Notes under the pieces: generated by a model
The model's input: only the letters and a program-made list of their open reading frames with translations
The model's database searches: none
Told to the model about the DNA's origin: nothing
Source: Mesobacillus subterraneus
GTDB lineage: Bacteria > Bacillota > Bacilli > Bacillales > Cytobacillaceae
DNA: 64,000 nucleotides
Reading direction: 5' to 3'
Assembly: GCF_003937825.1 (NCBI RefSeq)
Contig: NZ_RSFW01000006.1
Location: 186,001-250,000, forward strand
Shown: piece after piece, positions 7,596 through 16,382 of the stretch
How the letters are laid out: every line of letters begins with the position of its first letter
Position numbering within the stretch: the stretch's first letter is position 1
Made by a program: the position numbers and the translations under genes

Positions 7596-8561
7596 ATGAA
7601 AAAGTCAATCTGGCTATCAATGCTGGCCGTACTTGCATTATTAATCTCAACAGTGGGAAGCGCGTCCGCCTACTCTTCATCTTTGGTACATAAGGATGGC
7701 GCGTTGGCTTATGAACATACCAAGTATTTATCTGAGGTAATTGGGAGCCGTGTCTACGGAACAGAAGGAGAAGTTAAGGCAAAAGGATACATTGCCGAGC
7801 AATTTGAACGGATGGGATACACTCCCCAGGAGCAAGACTTTTCTTTTGTAAGGAGAGGTGTAACCTATAAGTCTGCAAATGTGATCGCATACAAGCAAGG
7901 AAAATCAGACCAACAAATCATTGTCGGTGCCCACTACGACTCTGTAGCTACTGGAAAAGGCGCAGACGATAACGCTTCAGGTGTTGGTGTCATGCTTGAG
8001 GTCGCTGAGGTGCTGAAAAAAGTATCGACCCCTTACTCCATTCTTTTCATAGCCTTCGGAGCTGAGGAAGGCGGACTGAACGGATCAAATTACTACGCAA
8101 AGCAAATGACTGCAGATGAGATCAGCAATACAGTCGGAATGATCAACCTCGACAGCTTAGCTGTTGGCGATAAAATGTATGTCCACGGCAGTGCGGGTGA
8201 AGCTGGCTTTCTCCGCGAACAGGCCTTGAACATCGCTGAAAAAAAGAAGCTTGATATCGGCATTAACCCTGGCTTGAACGCAGATTATCCTGCCGGCACA
8301 ACAGGTGACTGGAGTGACCACGCACCATTTAATGCGCTGGGCATCCCATTTGCTTACTTTGAATCGACCAACTGGGAAATTGGCGATTTGGACGGATATG
8401 AACAAACAGAAGAATACGGTGGTGTATGGCATACCAGAAATGACTCCCTTGAGTTCATCGAAAATGCCTACCCTGGCCGTATCGAGGAGCGTCTGTCCAC
8501 CTATAGCCAGGTGCTGACAGAATTGCTCAAGTTTTTCGGGAAAACAAGCACATCCAAGTAA
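7596..8561 (+). CDS. Secreted M28-family zinc aminopeptidase
   Basis: 321 residues with a classical signal peptide ending near SASA (residue 25). The co-catalytic zinc ligands of M28 can all be placed: H113 (VGAHYDS), D125 (GADDNASG), E157/E158 (FGAEEGG), D186 (NLDS) and H279 (WHTRND). It has the length of the compact bacterial leucyl/aminopeptidase type, without a protease-associated domain. It probably releases amino acids from peptides outside the cell. AAGGAGG precedes the ATG, and a strong terminator follows. Confidence 0.92.
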   Translation: MKKSIWLSMLAVLALLISTVGSASAYSSSLVHKDGALAYEHTKYLSEVIGSRVYGTEGEVKAKGYIAEQFERMGYTPQEQDFSFVRRGVTYKSANVIAYKQGKSDQQIIVGAHYDSVATGKGADDNASGVGVMLEVAEVLKKVSTPYSILFIAFGAEEGGLNGSNYYAKQMTADEISNTVGMINLDSLAVGDKMYVHGSAGEAGFLREQALNIAEKKKLDIGINPGLNADYPAGTTGDWSDHAPFNALGIPFAYFESTNWEIGDLDGYEQTEEYGGVWHTRNDSLEFIENAYPGRIEERLSTYSQVLTELLKFFGKTSTSK

Positions 8562-8566
8562 AAAGA

Positions 8567-8599
8567 AAACCGCTCTGGCATGGACCTGGAGCGGTTTTA
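8567..8599. terminator. Bidirectional terminator
   Basis: AAAACCGCTC / GAGCGGTTTT arms around a CA-rich loop lie between the convergent M28 peptidase and DUF1450 genes; T runs exist on both strands. Confidence 0.85.
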
Positions 8600-8866
8600 C
8601 TCTATATACTTTGCCATCTTTTTCAGCAGCTCGGCAGAATCCTTCGCCTCGACAAACTCCCCGTTCACGACCGCATACGGAGACATCCGGCATTCCTTGC
8701 ACCTGCTCTGGCATTCAAATTCTTTATAGGTAACATTTTTCCGGTTCATGAATTCATTGTAATCAGCATAATTCTCTTCCTGTAAAAACTGCTCCAAATT
8801 CCGCTGGCAGAATTCAATTTTCGCTTTCTTTTGTTTTGCAAAAAGCTTCTGAATCAAACTCATCAT
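8597..8866 (-). CDS. DUF1450 protein (YuzB-like)
   Basis: 89 residues containing CQRNLEQFLQEENYADYNE and the cysteine cluster CQSRCKECRMSPYAVVNGEFVEA, which marks the DUF1450 family. The clustered cysteines suggest a metal or redox-active site, but no function is established. The ATG at 8864-8866 overlaps the stop of the upstream DUF3817 gene (TAATG), so the two are translationally coupled. AAAGGAAG gives the ribosome binding site inside the end of that gene. Confidence 0.82.
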   Translation of the reverse strand: MMSLIQKLFAKQKKAKIEFCQRNLEQFLQEENYADYNEFMNRKNVTYKEFECQSRCKECRMSPYAVVNGEFVEAKDSAELLKKMAKYIE

Positions 8867-9171
8867 TATACTTCCTTTGCTATAAAAGTCCGCGGTAAAA
8901 ACCTGTCCAAAATCATATTGCCAAATGGAATGAACGCGACCACAAACGCACTCACTGCCCAGAAAAGTGACCATCGGATTTTAAAAGTAGTATAGACAAT
9001 CATCAGCACATACAGTATGAAAAAGAAACCATGCAAAGAACCAACCAGCCTTACTGCCTCCGGAATGCCAGCCCAGTACTTGAGCGGCATTGCTATAAAT
9101 ACCAGGACCAGCAACGATCCACCCTCGATTAAACCCATCATGCGAAAACGTTCTATCACTTTTTCATTCAT
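8866..9171 (-). CDS. DUF3817 integral membrane protein
   Basis: 101 residues with three hydrophobic segments (about 14-32, 41-64, 68-88). RLVGSLHGFFFILYV and the FIPFGNMILDR ending match the DUF3817 family (YdzA-like). A conserved His lies in the second membrane segment. It is coupled to the DUF1450 gene by a TAATG overlap. Function unknown. Confidence 0.82.
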   Translation of the reverse strand: MNEKVIERFRMMGLIEGGSLLVLVFIAMPLKYWAGIPEAVRLVGSLHGFFFILYVLMIVYTTFKIRWSLFWAVSAFVVAFIPFGNMILDRFLPRTFIAKEV

Positions 9172-9291
9172 TTTTTACACCAACCTTCTAATCTAAAAAA
9201 TTATAACATTTTTGATACACCGCATTAAACATTTAAATTCTAGAAGTTTCACGATTGATTCTGGTAATCTTTATGTAAGGGGGTTATGAAA

Positions 9292-10059
9292 ATGATCGTT
9301 TATGAGAGAATAGACGAGTTCGTCATGGTGGCCCAGCATGATCACGCAGCGGTATCACAGGATGCAGCTCTAGCGTGGAGAGATGATTATTTTACAGGCA
9401 TTGAAAGAAAAAAGGAAGTCGTTCTTGCTGTGCGGGAACACGACCGCTGCTGGATTGAGCCAGACAAAACACCCTTATGGAATAAAAAAAAACAGCAGCC
9501 CTACTCCTTTATGGATTACCCTGGGCGTCCCAAGCTCCATTTTTATAAAGAAGGAATTGACGAAACAGTTCATATTAACCAATACGCCGGCCTTTTATGC
9601 AGTCTGCACTACGCCTCCTTCCTGAAAGACGCCACAAGTGAAATCGGAAAGAATTTCTGGAACGAGGAAAATAGCAAACAAGCGAAGCTGATTATAGACC
9701 TGGGCATAAAAAACGATCAGGAAGCACTGGAAGAACTCAACTTCCATCTGGATTTGCTGAAATTTTGCGACAACCTCTCTCTTTACATCTGCCTGAACGA
9801 ACCCGGAACCCCAAAGCAGCATGAGCACTACTTTTACAAGAATGGAATTCCGCAGAAGTTCTCATTCGCCCATAACAAGCCGATCATGCCAGTATGGGTT
9901 GACCAAAAAACTGTCTCCCTATCGGTATCTCCTTTTGTAAATTCGCTTCATGTCTCACTGCCCTATAGAGCAGTAAAAAAAGAACTCATCCAGAAATACG
10001 GTTTGGTTGCTGCATATAAAGCTAGCCCGGTTTTGATGAGAGAAGTGACATTTATATAA
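9292..10059 (+). CDS. DUF3891 family protein
   Basis: About 255 residues, soluble. A conserved N-terminal block has HDHAAVSQDAALAW, then YAGLLCSLHYASFL, two regions of spaced histidines and aspartates that recall an HD-type metal-binding helical fold. That pattern fits the DUF3891 family; the biochemical role is unknown. Of two closely spaced ATGs, the one at 9292 has GGGGG 8 bases upstream, whereas 9286 is only 2 bases from it. A hairpin terminator follows the stop codon. Confidence 0.75.
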   Translation: MIVYERIDEFVMVAQHDHAAVSQDAALAWRDDYFTGIERKKEVVLAVREHDRCWIEPDKTPLWNKKKQQPYSFMDYPGRPKLHFYKEGIDETVHINQYAGLLCSLHYASFLKDATSEIGKNFWNEENSKQAKLIIDLGIKNDQEALEELNFHLDLLKFCDNLSLYICLNEPGTPKQHEHYFYKNGIPQKFSFAHNKPIMPVWVDQKTVSLSVSPFVNSLHVSLPYRAVKKELIQKYGLVAAYKASPVLMREVTFI

Positions 10060-10061
10060 CC

Positions 10062-10095
10062 AAAACCGCACGAGCTAAATGGCCGTGCGGTTTTC
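10062..10095 (+). terminator. Terminator of the DUF3891 gene
   Basis: AAAACCGCACG / CGTGCGGTTTT stem around an AGCTAAATGGC loop, 2 bases after the stop codon. Confidence 0.85.
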
Positions 10096-10243
10096 TATTG
10101 GCTGAACCTCACTTAAACTAATCCTCTAAAGATTTCAACCTTGTTAACAGAATTTTAAATAACTGTAACCTAATCTTCCTTTAGCTGAAATCTGTTTATG
10201 GGATAATGGCCCTTCTGGTAGAACAATCTGGGTGGTGTTAGTA

Positions 10244-11173
10244 ATGTCAAAAAAGAGGGGCAAAAAAATAAGATGGAAAAGAGTGATTGGTGCCCTGCTT
10301 TTCCTTGGGATCTTTATGGTCGGTGTTTTAACCATATTTCAGTACATAGAAGGAACGTTGAAAGCATTGAATCAACCATTAAAAAAGGCCGAAGCAAATT
10401 CGTTTCAAGGAGAGAAAAACAAACTTAATGAAGTGAATGTACTGCTGCTGGGGAGTGACTCACGTGAAGACAACAGTGCAAGGACAGATTCCATCATGGT
10501 GGCTCATTACAATTCGGAAACGCAACAGATCAAGCTGATTTCTCTCATGCGGGATATGTATGTTTCAATACCCGGACATGGGATGCAAAAATTGAACACT
10601 GCCTATTCATATGGAGGTCCCGAATTACTTAGGAAAACGATTAAATCGAATCTCGGGATGGATATCCATCATTATGCCATCGTAGACTTTGAAGGCTTCG
10701 AAAAAGCAGTCGATCTGATTGCACCAAACGGAATCAAAGTAGATATTCCATATGAAATGTCTGACGGGATCGACATGACCTTAGATAAAGGAACACAACA
10801 GCTGAATGGCAACGAACTGCTCGGCTATGTCCGTTTCCGCCAGGACCGCCTAAGTGACTTCGGCCGAGTCCAAAGACAACAAGAAGTCGTCTCAAAATTA
10901 AAAGAAGAAGCAATAAGCCTTAACAGTGTGTCAAAGCTTCCTGAGCTATTAGATCTTTTAAAATCATACGTCGACACAAATATTGAAACTTCCACCATTC
11001 TGACAATCGGAAAAGATCTATTGACAAACAAAAACAGTGAAATACAAACAATTCGCATCCCTGAAGACGGCAGCTTCCAAAATGAGCGCTATGAAGGAAT
11101 TGGCGAAGTGCTGGAAGTAGATTTAGAGCATAATAAAGGTGCCTTGGAAAAATTTTTACGGGAGGAAAAATAG
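10244..11173 (+). CDS. LytR-CpsA-Psr (LCP) family cell-wall glycopolymer ligase
   Basis: 309 residues: basic cytoplasmic tail, one signal-anchor membrane segment (about 15-35), then the extracytoplasmic LCP domain. Family landmarks are VLLLGSDSREDNSARTDSIMV (pyrophosphate-binding Arg and Asp), LISLMRDMYVSIPG, and YVRFRQD...DFGRVQRQQ. LCP enzymes transfer teichoic acid or other anionic polymers from lipid carriers to peptidoglycan. The ATG at 10244 has GGGTGG about 8 bases upstream; an upstream GTG (10232) lies inside that site. It stands alone, with a terminator downstream. Confidence 0.92.
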   Translation: MSKKRGKKIRWKRVIGALLFLGIFMVGVLTIFQYIEGTLKALNQPLKKAEANSFQGEKNKLNEVNVLLLGSDSREDNSARTDSIMVAHYNSETQQIKLISLMRDMYVSIPGHGMQKLNTAYSYGGPELLRKTIKSNLGMDIHHYAIVDFEGFEKAVDLIAPNGIKVDIPYEMSDGIDMTLDKGTQQLNGNELLGYVRFRQDRLSDFGRVQRQQEVVSKLKEEAISLNSVSKLPELLDLLKSYVDTNIETSTILTIGKDLLTNKNSEIQTIRIPEDGSFQNERYEGIGEVLEVDLEHNKGALEKFLREEK

Positions 11174-11254
11174 TATAATAGGATCCCCCCTTGTTTAATA
11201 GGCACATAAATCCCGCGAAACGCAAACAGCATGTAAAACAACTGAATTAGAAAT

Positions 11255-11300
11255 GGAGCCTGGCACCATCAGTTTATCGATGATGCCAGGCTCCTTTTTA
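11255..11300. terminator. Bidirectional terminator between LCP and M14 genes
   Basis: GGAGCCTGGCA / TGCCAGGCTCC arms with an inner CATC/GATG pairing form a long stem; a T run follows on the plus side. Convergent genes lie on both sides. Confidence 0.8.
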
Positions 11301-11302
11301 TT

Positions 11303-13693
11303 TTACTTGATTGTAACAGTCACAGAATTGAAGTTTTTGGAATTTGTTAATGGATTATAGTTTTTCTCGATATTTCCTGCAGCATCCACCGCAAACCAGT
11401 TGATTGTTGTTGTCTTATCAATCGTCAAGACTTCAGCAGGCTCACGAGTACCGGCCAGGCGGATATGAGCTGATTCAAATGTTGGCTTGCTTCCATCAAG
11501 AGTATAATAGATGGTCGCAGCTTCACTTGTTTCAAATGCAACCTTCACAGGACCTGAGTACTTGCCGTTTCCAGGCACGGCTTTTGTGGAAGGCGGCTGC
11601 TTATCCTTTGCTTGGTTGTAAGCAACTTTGATTAATCCGATTAATCCGTTGGCAAATTCCATTGCTTCCTCATGCCCCTCTTCATATGGCGGCTGGAAGC
11701 CAACTGAAACCCATCTGTTCGTGTCCTTATTCCAAAGCTGTGCACCTACTTCAAAGTTCCATGCGTAAATTCCCTTTTCATACCATAGGTAGTCAGCAGA
11801 GTTACCAGCGGCTGAATATAATACATCAGGAATTGGGCCTGTACGGCTTGGTTTAATAACCGTTCCTCGGTGTTCTTTAATATCCGTTAATATTTCATTT
11901 GACGCTGCCCAGTAGAATGCTTCCTGGCCAGCAGTAGGACGAGGCAATGTTACACGGTTTGGATCATAAGCACCAGGTGACCACATAAAGTATCCACCAT
12001 GGCTATGGATATTCATTGCAAACTTGATATTTGGATTTTGATCCGCTAACCAAACCAGGTTTTTGGCTTCTGGCTCTGAATTAATAGCAGGTCCTGCAAA
12101 AGTGTCACTTCTACAATTGGTTGTAGAAGCTCCAACGAATCCATTATAGGCTGAACCAGCTGAGTGGTTGCGGTTGAGGTCAACTCCCCAATTATTTCTA
12201 TATCCAGGATCAGATTCATTTGGACCGCAGTGATTTGTCATATTTCTTCGCTGCATATTGTAATCATAAAAGCTATAATGACCCCCATCCGGGTTCACTG
12301 AAGGAATTAAGAATATATCAAGATTGTTGACAAGCTGCTTCGTTTCGCCGTCATGCGCATAGTTTCTTAGCAAACGTTCAGCTGTTTCAATTGTAACCAG
12401 CGGCGTTACCCACTCACGAGCATGTTCTTGTGCATATCCCAGTACCCCTGGTTTAGATCCGTCACGGTGCTTTCCGATACGGATTGCTTTGACCGTTTGC
12501 GGTTCTCGTGAAATATGCTCTGGTGCATTAAGATTATCTGTTAACTTTCCCGTAACAGGTGTTACTGTGCCAGTACCAGCATTACCACGATATGTAGTAG
12601 CTGTCACTAAACTACTTGCTTGGCTATTCAATGCATCTACAACCTGCCTTGCAGTACTTACTGCTGCTCCACTCGCATTGGTTGCTAACTCGACAGTAAT
12701 TTTCTTTCCATCAACCTTTACGGAAAGAGGTGCACTTGCCACTCCCGGATTTTTAAATTCAACAGAAATATCATTTCCGCCTTCATGACCCCATGCTTTT
12801 GAAGAAACTACGACTGCGGTATTGGTGAAACCACCCATTGTTGCTTGAGCTAAACGGCGGTATCCGTTTGTTTTATTAGGCATTTCAACGATTTCAACTA
12901 AATCAGGAAATTCCTTTGCAAGCTGCTCAGCTCTTTCATATAACTCAGTTGGATCCATATAGTGGTCAACAAAGTTCGTTACATAATGTTTCTTCGGATT
13001 ACCTGCTTTCCTATCTCCCAACCACTCTGTTACATCATTATTTGCTGTTCCACCCTGGTTACTATTGATCGTTACTGATTCAGGTACCGCTGTAACTGGA
13101 ACCTCAAACCAGTGGTACATGTACTCACCATAATCAACAAACCTGGACATCGTCACAGTCTTTTCCTCTCCACCTTCATCCCACTTTGCAGTAAGGGCCG
13201 TGCTGGCAGAGGTACCTGCACTGGATTTTGCTTCAACATAAAGGAAAGTACCCGATTGGTTTGTGTAAAAATTTGCCCTTAGAACCTTTATCGTGTCCTC
13301 TGCTGCAGCACCACTTGCTTGAATCTGCATGGCTTCATTTCTTTCAGCAACATTTCGGTTGAACTGCCCCTCATTTAAGAGCGTGTCCTTAACATTGATT
13401 CCATTTTCCTTTAACATCGCAATTTGTGATGGTGTTGCGACAACCTCAACCTCAAATTCTTCCCCATGCTGATGGATTCCGTGATCAAAGGTGATCCCTA
13501 GTTCTGCTAGCTTGTCCAATGCCTCCCTATTTGGCACCTCAAGCTCTACAATAGAGATTGACTCCTCTACTGGAATTGGGTCCCCCTTGTCCTTTTCAGC
13601 CCCTGCAAAACCTGGGGCAAGTGTTGAAATGACCAACCCGGTCAGCGCACTGGCCATTACCAACCCCTGAATTATTGTTTTCCGTTTCTTCAA
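11303..13693 (-). CDS. Secreted M14-family zinc carboxypeptidase with inserted beta-rich domain
   Basis: 796 residues. Signal peptide to about residue 32; a pro/N-terminal region; an M14 peptidase domain whose start (about 240-295) is separated from the zinc motif HAREW (about H424, E427) by a ~105-residue Ser/Thr/Ala-rich insert. Catalytic-domain features continue with RRN, WGVDLNRN and the third zinc ligand in NIHSHGG (about 563-565). The C-terminal ~90 residues resemble a chitobiase-type domain (YYTLDGSKPTFES). It degrades extracellular peptides. Start is the TTG at 13691-13693, which has AGGAGG 9 bases upstream; the ATG at 13732 lies in a palindrome and has no such site. Confidence 0.85.
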   Translation of the reverse strand: MKKRKTIIQGLVMASALTGLVISTLAPGFAGAEKDKGDPIPVEESISIVELEVPNREALDKLAELGITFDHGIHQHGEEFEVEVVATPSQIAMLKENGINVKDTLLNEGQFNRNVAERNEAMQIQASGAAAEDTIKVLRANFYTNQSGTFLYVEAKSSAGTSASTALTAKWDEGGEEKTVTMSRFVDYGEYMYHWFEVPVTAVPESVTINSNQGGTANNDVTEWLGDRKAGNPKKHYVTNFVDHYMDPTELYERAEQLAKEFPDLVEIVEMPNKTNGYRRLAQATMGGFTNTAVVVSSKAWGHEGGNDISVEFKNPGVASAPLSVKVDGKKITVELATNASGAAVSTARQVVDALNSQASSLVTATTYRGNAGTGTVTPVTGKLTDNLNAPEHISREPQTVKAIRIGKHRDGSKPGVLGYAQEHAREWVTPLVTIETAERLLRNYAHDGETKQLVNNLDIFLIPSVNPDGGHYSFYDYNMQRRNMTNHCGPNESDPGYRNNWGVDLNRNHSAGSAYNGFVGASTTNCRSDTFAGPAINSEPEAKNLVWLADQNPNIKFAMNIHSHGGYFMWSPGAYDPNRVTLPRPTAGQEAFYWAASNEILTDIKEHRGTVIKPSRTGPIPDVLYSAAGNSADYLWYEKGIYAWNFEVGAQLWNKDTNRWVSVGFQPPYEEGHEEAMEFANGLIGLIKVAYNQAKDKQPPSTKAVPGNGKYSGPVKVAFETSEAATIYYTLDGSKPTFESAHIRLAGTREPAEVLTIDKTTTINWFAVDAAGNIEKNYNPLTNSKNFNSVTVTIK

Positions 13694-13715
13694 ACTCCCA
13701 CACCTCCTAATGTGT

Positions 13716-13729
13716 TCCACTATAGTGGA
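13716..13729. promoter_or_regulatory. Palindromic operator candidate of the M14 peptidase gene
   Basis: TCCACTATAGTGGA is a perfect 14-bp palindrome between the predicted transcription start and the AGGAGG site of the M14 peptidase gene, a typical repressor location. I cannot assign it to a known regulator. Confidence 0.5.
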
Positions 13730-13740
13730 CAAAATAATTG

Positions 13741-13769
13741 TATATATAGTTTTTGAAATATTTTGTCAA
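13741..13769 (-). promoter_or_regulatory. SigmaA-type promoter of the M14 peptidase gene
   Basis: On the minus strand TTGACA (13769-13764), 17 bases, then TATATA (13746-13741). This is a consensus -35 and a 5/6 -10 pointing at the peptidase gene. Confidence 0.65.
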
Positions 13770-14111
13770 ATTGTAGTAGGGAGTATCTTTCATGAATTCA
13801 CAGTTAATACCAAACTAGGGACCTATATAAACATCAATAAAAGATAATATCTGGAAGATAATTTCATATTTTAATGACATAGTGCTCAAAAAACTTTGTC
13901 CTATTTTGTATGTCTTTGCGGAAAAAATATTTCGAGAATCTTAATTTTTATTAGTGAAAGGTAGCATTTTGAGCTTTTTGAAGTATATTATGACCTAAGC
14001 ACAGTACGTACCAAAGAAAAAAGGTACTTTTCATTACCAAGTTGCATTGAACAGCAATTCTGTATAAAATAAAACGCCCAGTATACTGAGCGATTACCAG
14101 CTTATGAAAAT
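13770..14111. other. A+T-rich intergenic stretch
   Basis: No supported gene. The minus-strand frame reaching 13951 has no ribosome binding site and runs over the tRNA-Sec fragment. No hairpin with a T run was seen. Confidence 0.4.
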
Positions 14112-14141
14112 TGGCGGGACTATGTGGGAATTGAACCAAGC
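14112..14141 (-). other. Decayed copy of the tRNA-Sec 3' end (att-like scar candidate)
   Basis: Thirty bases on the minus strand, GC(T)TGGTTCAATTCCCAC followed by ATAGTCCCGCCA, match the T-arm, acceptor strand and CCA of the tRNA-Sec gene at 16743-16839 at 24 of 30 positions, in the same orientation. No complete tRNA can be folded here. Integration into a tRNA 3' end leaves just such a fragment at the far end of the inserted DNA. Confidence 0.55.
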
Positions 14142-14166
14142 TTAGTAATGGAACATTGCATTACCA

Positions 14167-15285
14167 CTAGTTTATTTTTTTGATTTCCTTCACTTTAGCT
14201 CTTCCTGGCTTCGATCCACTGATGTAACCGTCTATTGTTGCTCGGATTTTATCACCAGGTTGGTACTCTTCAACAGGAACTCCTTCTAATTCGGTAAAAT
14301 CATATATAAATGAATTCATGTCCACCTGGTCTATTTCGCTTTTTATCCATTCATACTCCAGCTTATTTAATTCTTCTCCAATTAACAGAGTGCTGCTTTT
14401 CCGTTCTAGCACATAGCCTTGAACGATTACTTCTTGTTTTTCCGTTTGATCCTGCTCAGATTGCTCTATAATGTAATTGGCAATCTTTGTAAACGTCACC
14501 CCATGTTGGCTCTCATCACAATCCATCCAGCTGATTTCCTGCTGACCTCCATTTATATACACCTTTAAATTGTACTTTATGGCGTTAGGAAGATCACATG
14601 ACTCAACCATCTCTTTTTCATCCAAGTAATTTGCAAAGACTAGCCTTTTATACAGCTCTTGCTTTACATGATCCGCCATTTGAAACGGTTCAGCCTTACC
14701 GGTTTCTTTTCTGATCTCACCGGTTTTTGTATTTATTTCGTTCTCTAGGTTTTCTCCATGCTTCAGGTTAATTTCAAAAAAATCCTGTTGTCTCACGTTA
14801 TACTCGATTACTAAGATTTCCTCCATGCCGTATTGAACTTCTTTACAACCTGTTGCTATGTAAGATGTATTGGTTGGATTCACTTCTTCAACCAATTGGC
14901 TGCAGTTAATCGTTTGTATTCCCCCGCTGCCATATGCATCCCTGGTTGAATCATTCTTTACCTCAAGAGATTTGCCATTGTATTTCAAATCTTTTACAAT
15001 CGGATCCCCTTCAATTGTGTAGAAAACGATTCTTAAATCAGATGGGACCCCATTCTTCATATCTTTATAGAAACTCTGCAACCTTTCAATTCCTTCAATG
15101 CCTCCATGTGTATTCAAGACATCAACATTCCCTACCTTCTCCACAAAAGGTTTTTGGCTTGCTTTGCCTGTTGATTGAGATTCCCCATCTGCATTTGAGA
15201 TACCATTTTTGTTAACTTGAGCATTACAGGAAACTAGTAAAAAGACGAAAATAAAATAAAAGAGGAATTTTGACATTCTTTTCAT
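14167..15285 (-). CDS. Lipoprotein with DUF4362 and DUF3221 domains
   Basis: A lipoprotein signal peptide ends in LVSC-N (lipobox Cys about residue 20). The N-terminal half, with VLNTHGGIEGIERLQSFYKD and RIVFYTIEGDPI, fits DUF4362; a linker follows; the C-terminal ~85 residues (VQGYVLERKSSTLLIG to the end) fit DUF3221, an OB-like domain of surface proteins. It should sit on the outer face of the membrane. The start is uncertain: the ATG at 15283-15285 gives a normal signal peptide, while one four codons earlier (15297) is possible; ribosome binding sites are weak at both. It lies inside the segment flanked by tRNA-Sec and its scar. Confidence 0.75.
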   Translation of the reverse strand: MKRMSKFLFYFIFVFLLVSCNAQVNKNGISNADGESQSTGKASQKPFVEKVGNVDVLNTHGGIEGIERLQSFYKDMKNGVPSDLRIVFYTIEGDPIVKDLKYNGKSLEVKNDSTRDAYGSGGIQTINCSQLVEEVNPTNTSYIATGCKEVQYGMEEILVIEYNVRQQDFFEINLKHGENLENEINTKTGEIRKETGKAEPFQMADHVKQELYKRLVFANYLDEKEMVESCDLPNAIKYNLKVYINGGQQEISWMDCDESQHGVTFTKIANYIIEQSEQDQTEKQEVIVQGYVLERKSSTLLIGEELNKLEYEWIKSEIDQVDMNSFIYDFTELEGVPVEEYQPGDKIRATIDGYISGSKPGRAKVKEIKKIN

Positions 15286-15434
15286 TGACCCGCACATCCA
15301 TTCAATTATTTTGGATAAAAATTACATCCTTTACTAAATAGACGAATGTATTGGGAAAACGTCACACTCTGTATTTATTTATTCGGTCAGAGCGTGGAGG
15401 GTGCACAATTTGAACCGTTTAAAAAATATTAAAA

Positions 15435-15500
15435 GTGCCTGTCACTACCCTGTACCTATCCAATTGAACACCTAGACAAATTAAGAGTAGTATCAGGCAC
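15435..15500. repeat. Imperfect inverted repeat, possible terminator or REP-like element
   Basis: GTGCCTGTCACTAC (15435-15448) and GTAGTATCAGGCAC (15487-15500) are complementary at 12 of 14 positions and enclose 38 bases. TTTT follows each arm on its outward strand. It lies between the VOC and lipoprotein genes. Confidence 0.5.
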
Positions 15501-15569
15501 CTTTTGCAATCTATAAAAGGATCAGATTCAATTTCAATCTGTGATTTACTATTTAATGATTTTAATATA

Positions 15570-16382
15570 TTACTGGAACCTCCAATAACCATCCAACATT
15601 TCAAAAAAGTGACCTTGATTCGTGTCAGTAAGGTTCACTAAAAAAGGACCCTCCCTTTTTTCTTTTAATACCTTAGCAGCCGGACCATCTCCAATAGGTG
15701 TAACAAATAATAAATTAGTGTTGCTCAATTTTAAAATTCTACAACGTGCATTGATTTCCGTATCGATATACTCCTCGCCTTGTTCAAGGCAAAACAATTT
15801 TCTCCAAATTTCTAATGCTTCATCTAATTCATTCACGACAATACCAATACTTTCCAACTTCGGTTGACCTAATATGTGTGACCCTATGAGTCTTTGTTCC
15901 TCTAATTCCGAATACCTTTCTTCATCCGATTTTTCCCATTGAATAAAAAATGGTAGAGAAACCTTGTTTTCTGCGTATTCAGGGAATAACAATGACCATC
16001 TGATTACTTGACCATCAGCACGAACTCTCTCCCCAGTTAACGGCCCATATACTGTAAGTCCTTCTGCTTTAAGTTTTATTCCTAGTTCTTCAATTTGATT
16101 AGTTCGGATCGCTAATTTCGCAGGACCTTCCCGACTTTCTTTTGCTAGCGTTTCAACGATTTGCGTAATCAATCGATTTTCACTATGTTTTTCAGCTATT
16201 GATAAATTTTCAATTCCTAAAAATTCAATATAACTTAAGCCAAAATATGTTAGGGTATTATATGTTCCCCAAGATTCATGACGGCCCCCCTTGACAACAT
16301 TTAGCCCTCTTTGTTTTAATGGTAGAATTGCTTTCTCTGGTTCCTTAAAGAACCAAACTAGGTGATCAAATAAAAAATCCAT
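15570..16382 (-). CDS. Glyoxalase-like / VOC-superfamily protein
   Basis: 270 residues with two related halves. The first starts FDHLVWFFKEPEKAI and has GGRHESWGTYNTL, a mark of glyoxalase-like (PF13468-type) proteins; the second repeats the fold with LESIGIVVNELDEALEIWRKL. Family members bind a small substrate in a metal or non-metal pocket; the substrate is unknown. Start at 16380-16382 follows AAAGGAAG; the longer start at 16418 lacks a site. It is the second gene of the segment between tRNA-Sec and its scar. Confidence 0.78.
   Translation of the reverse strand: MDFLFDHLVWFFKEPEKAILPLKQRGLNVVKGGRHESWGTYNTLTYFGLSYIEFLGIENLSIAEKHSENRLITQIVETLAKESREGPAKLAIRTNQIEELGIKLKAEGLTVYGPLTGERVRADGQVIRWSLLFPEYAENKVSLPFFIQWEKSDEERYSELEEQRLIGSHILGQPKLESIGIVVNELDEALEIWRKLFCLEQGEEYIDTEINARCRILKLSNTNLLFVTPIGDGPAAKVLKEKREGPFLVNLTDTNQGHFFEMLDGYWRFQ

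Noticed and set aside
13951-14139. 62-codon minus-strand ORF
   Set aside because: No ribosome binding site, runs over the tRNA-Sec fragment and has no protein-like pattern.
15419-15604. 61-codon minus-strand ORF overlapping the VOC gene end
   Set aside because: Shadow of the VOC gene plus the inverted repeat; no start signal.
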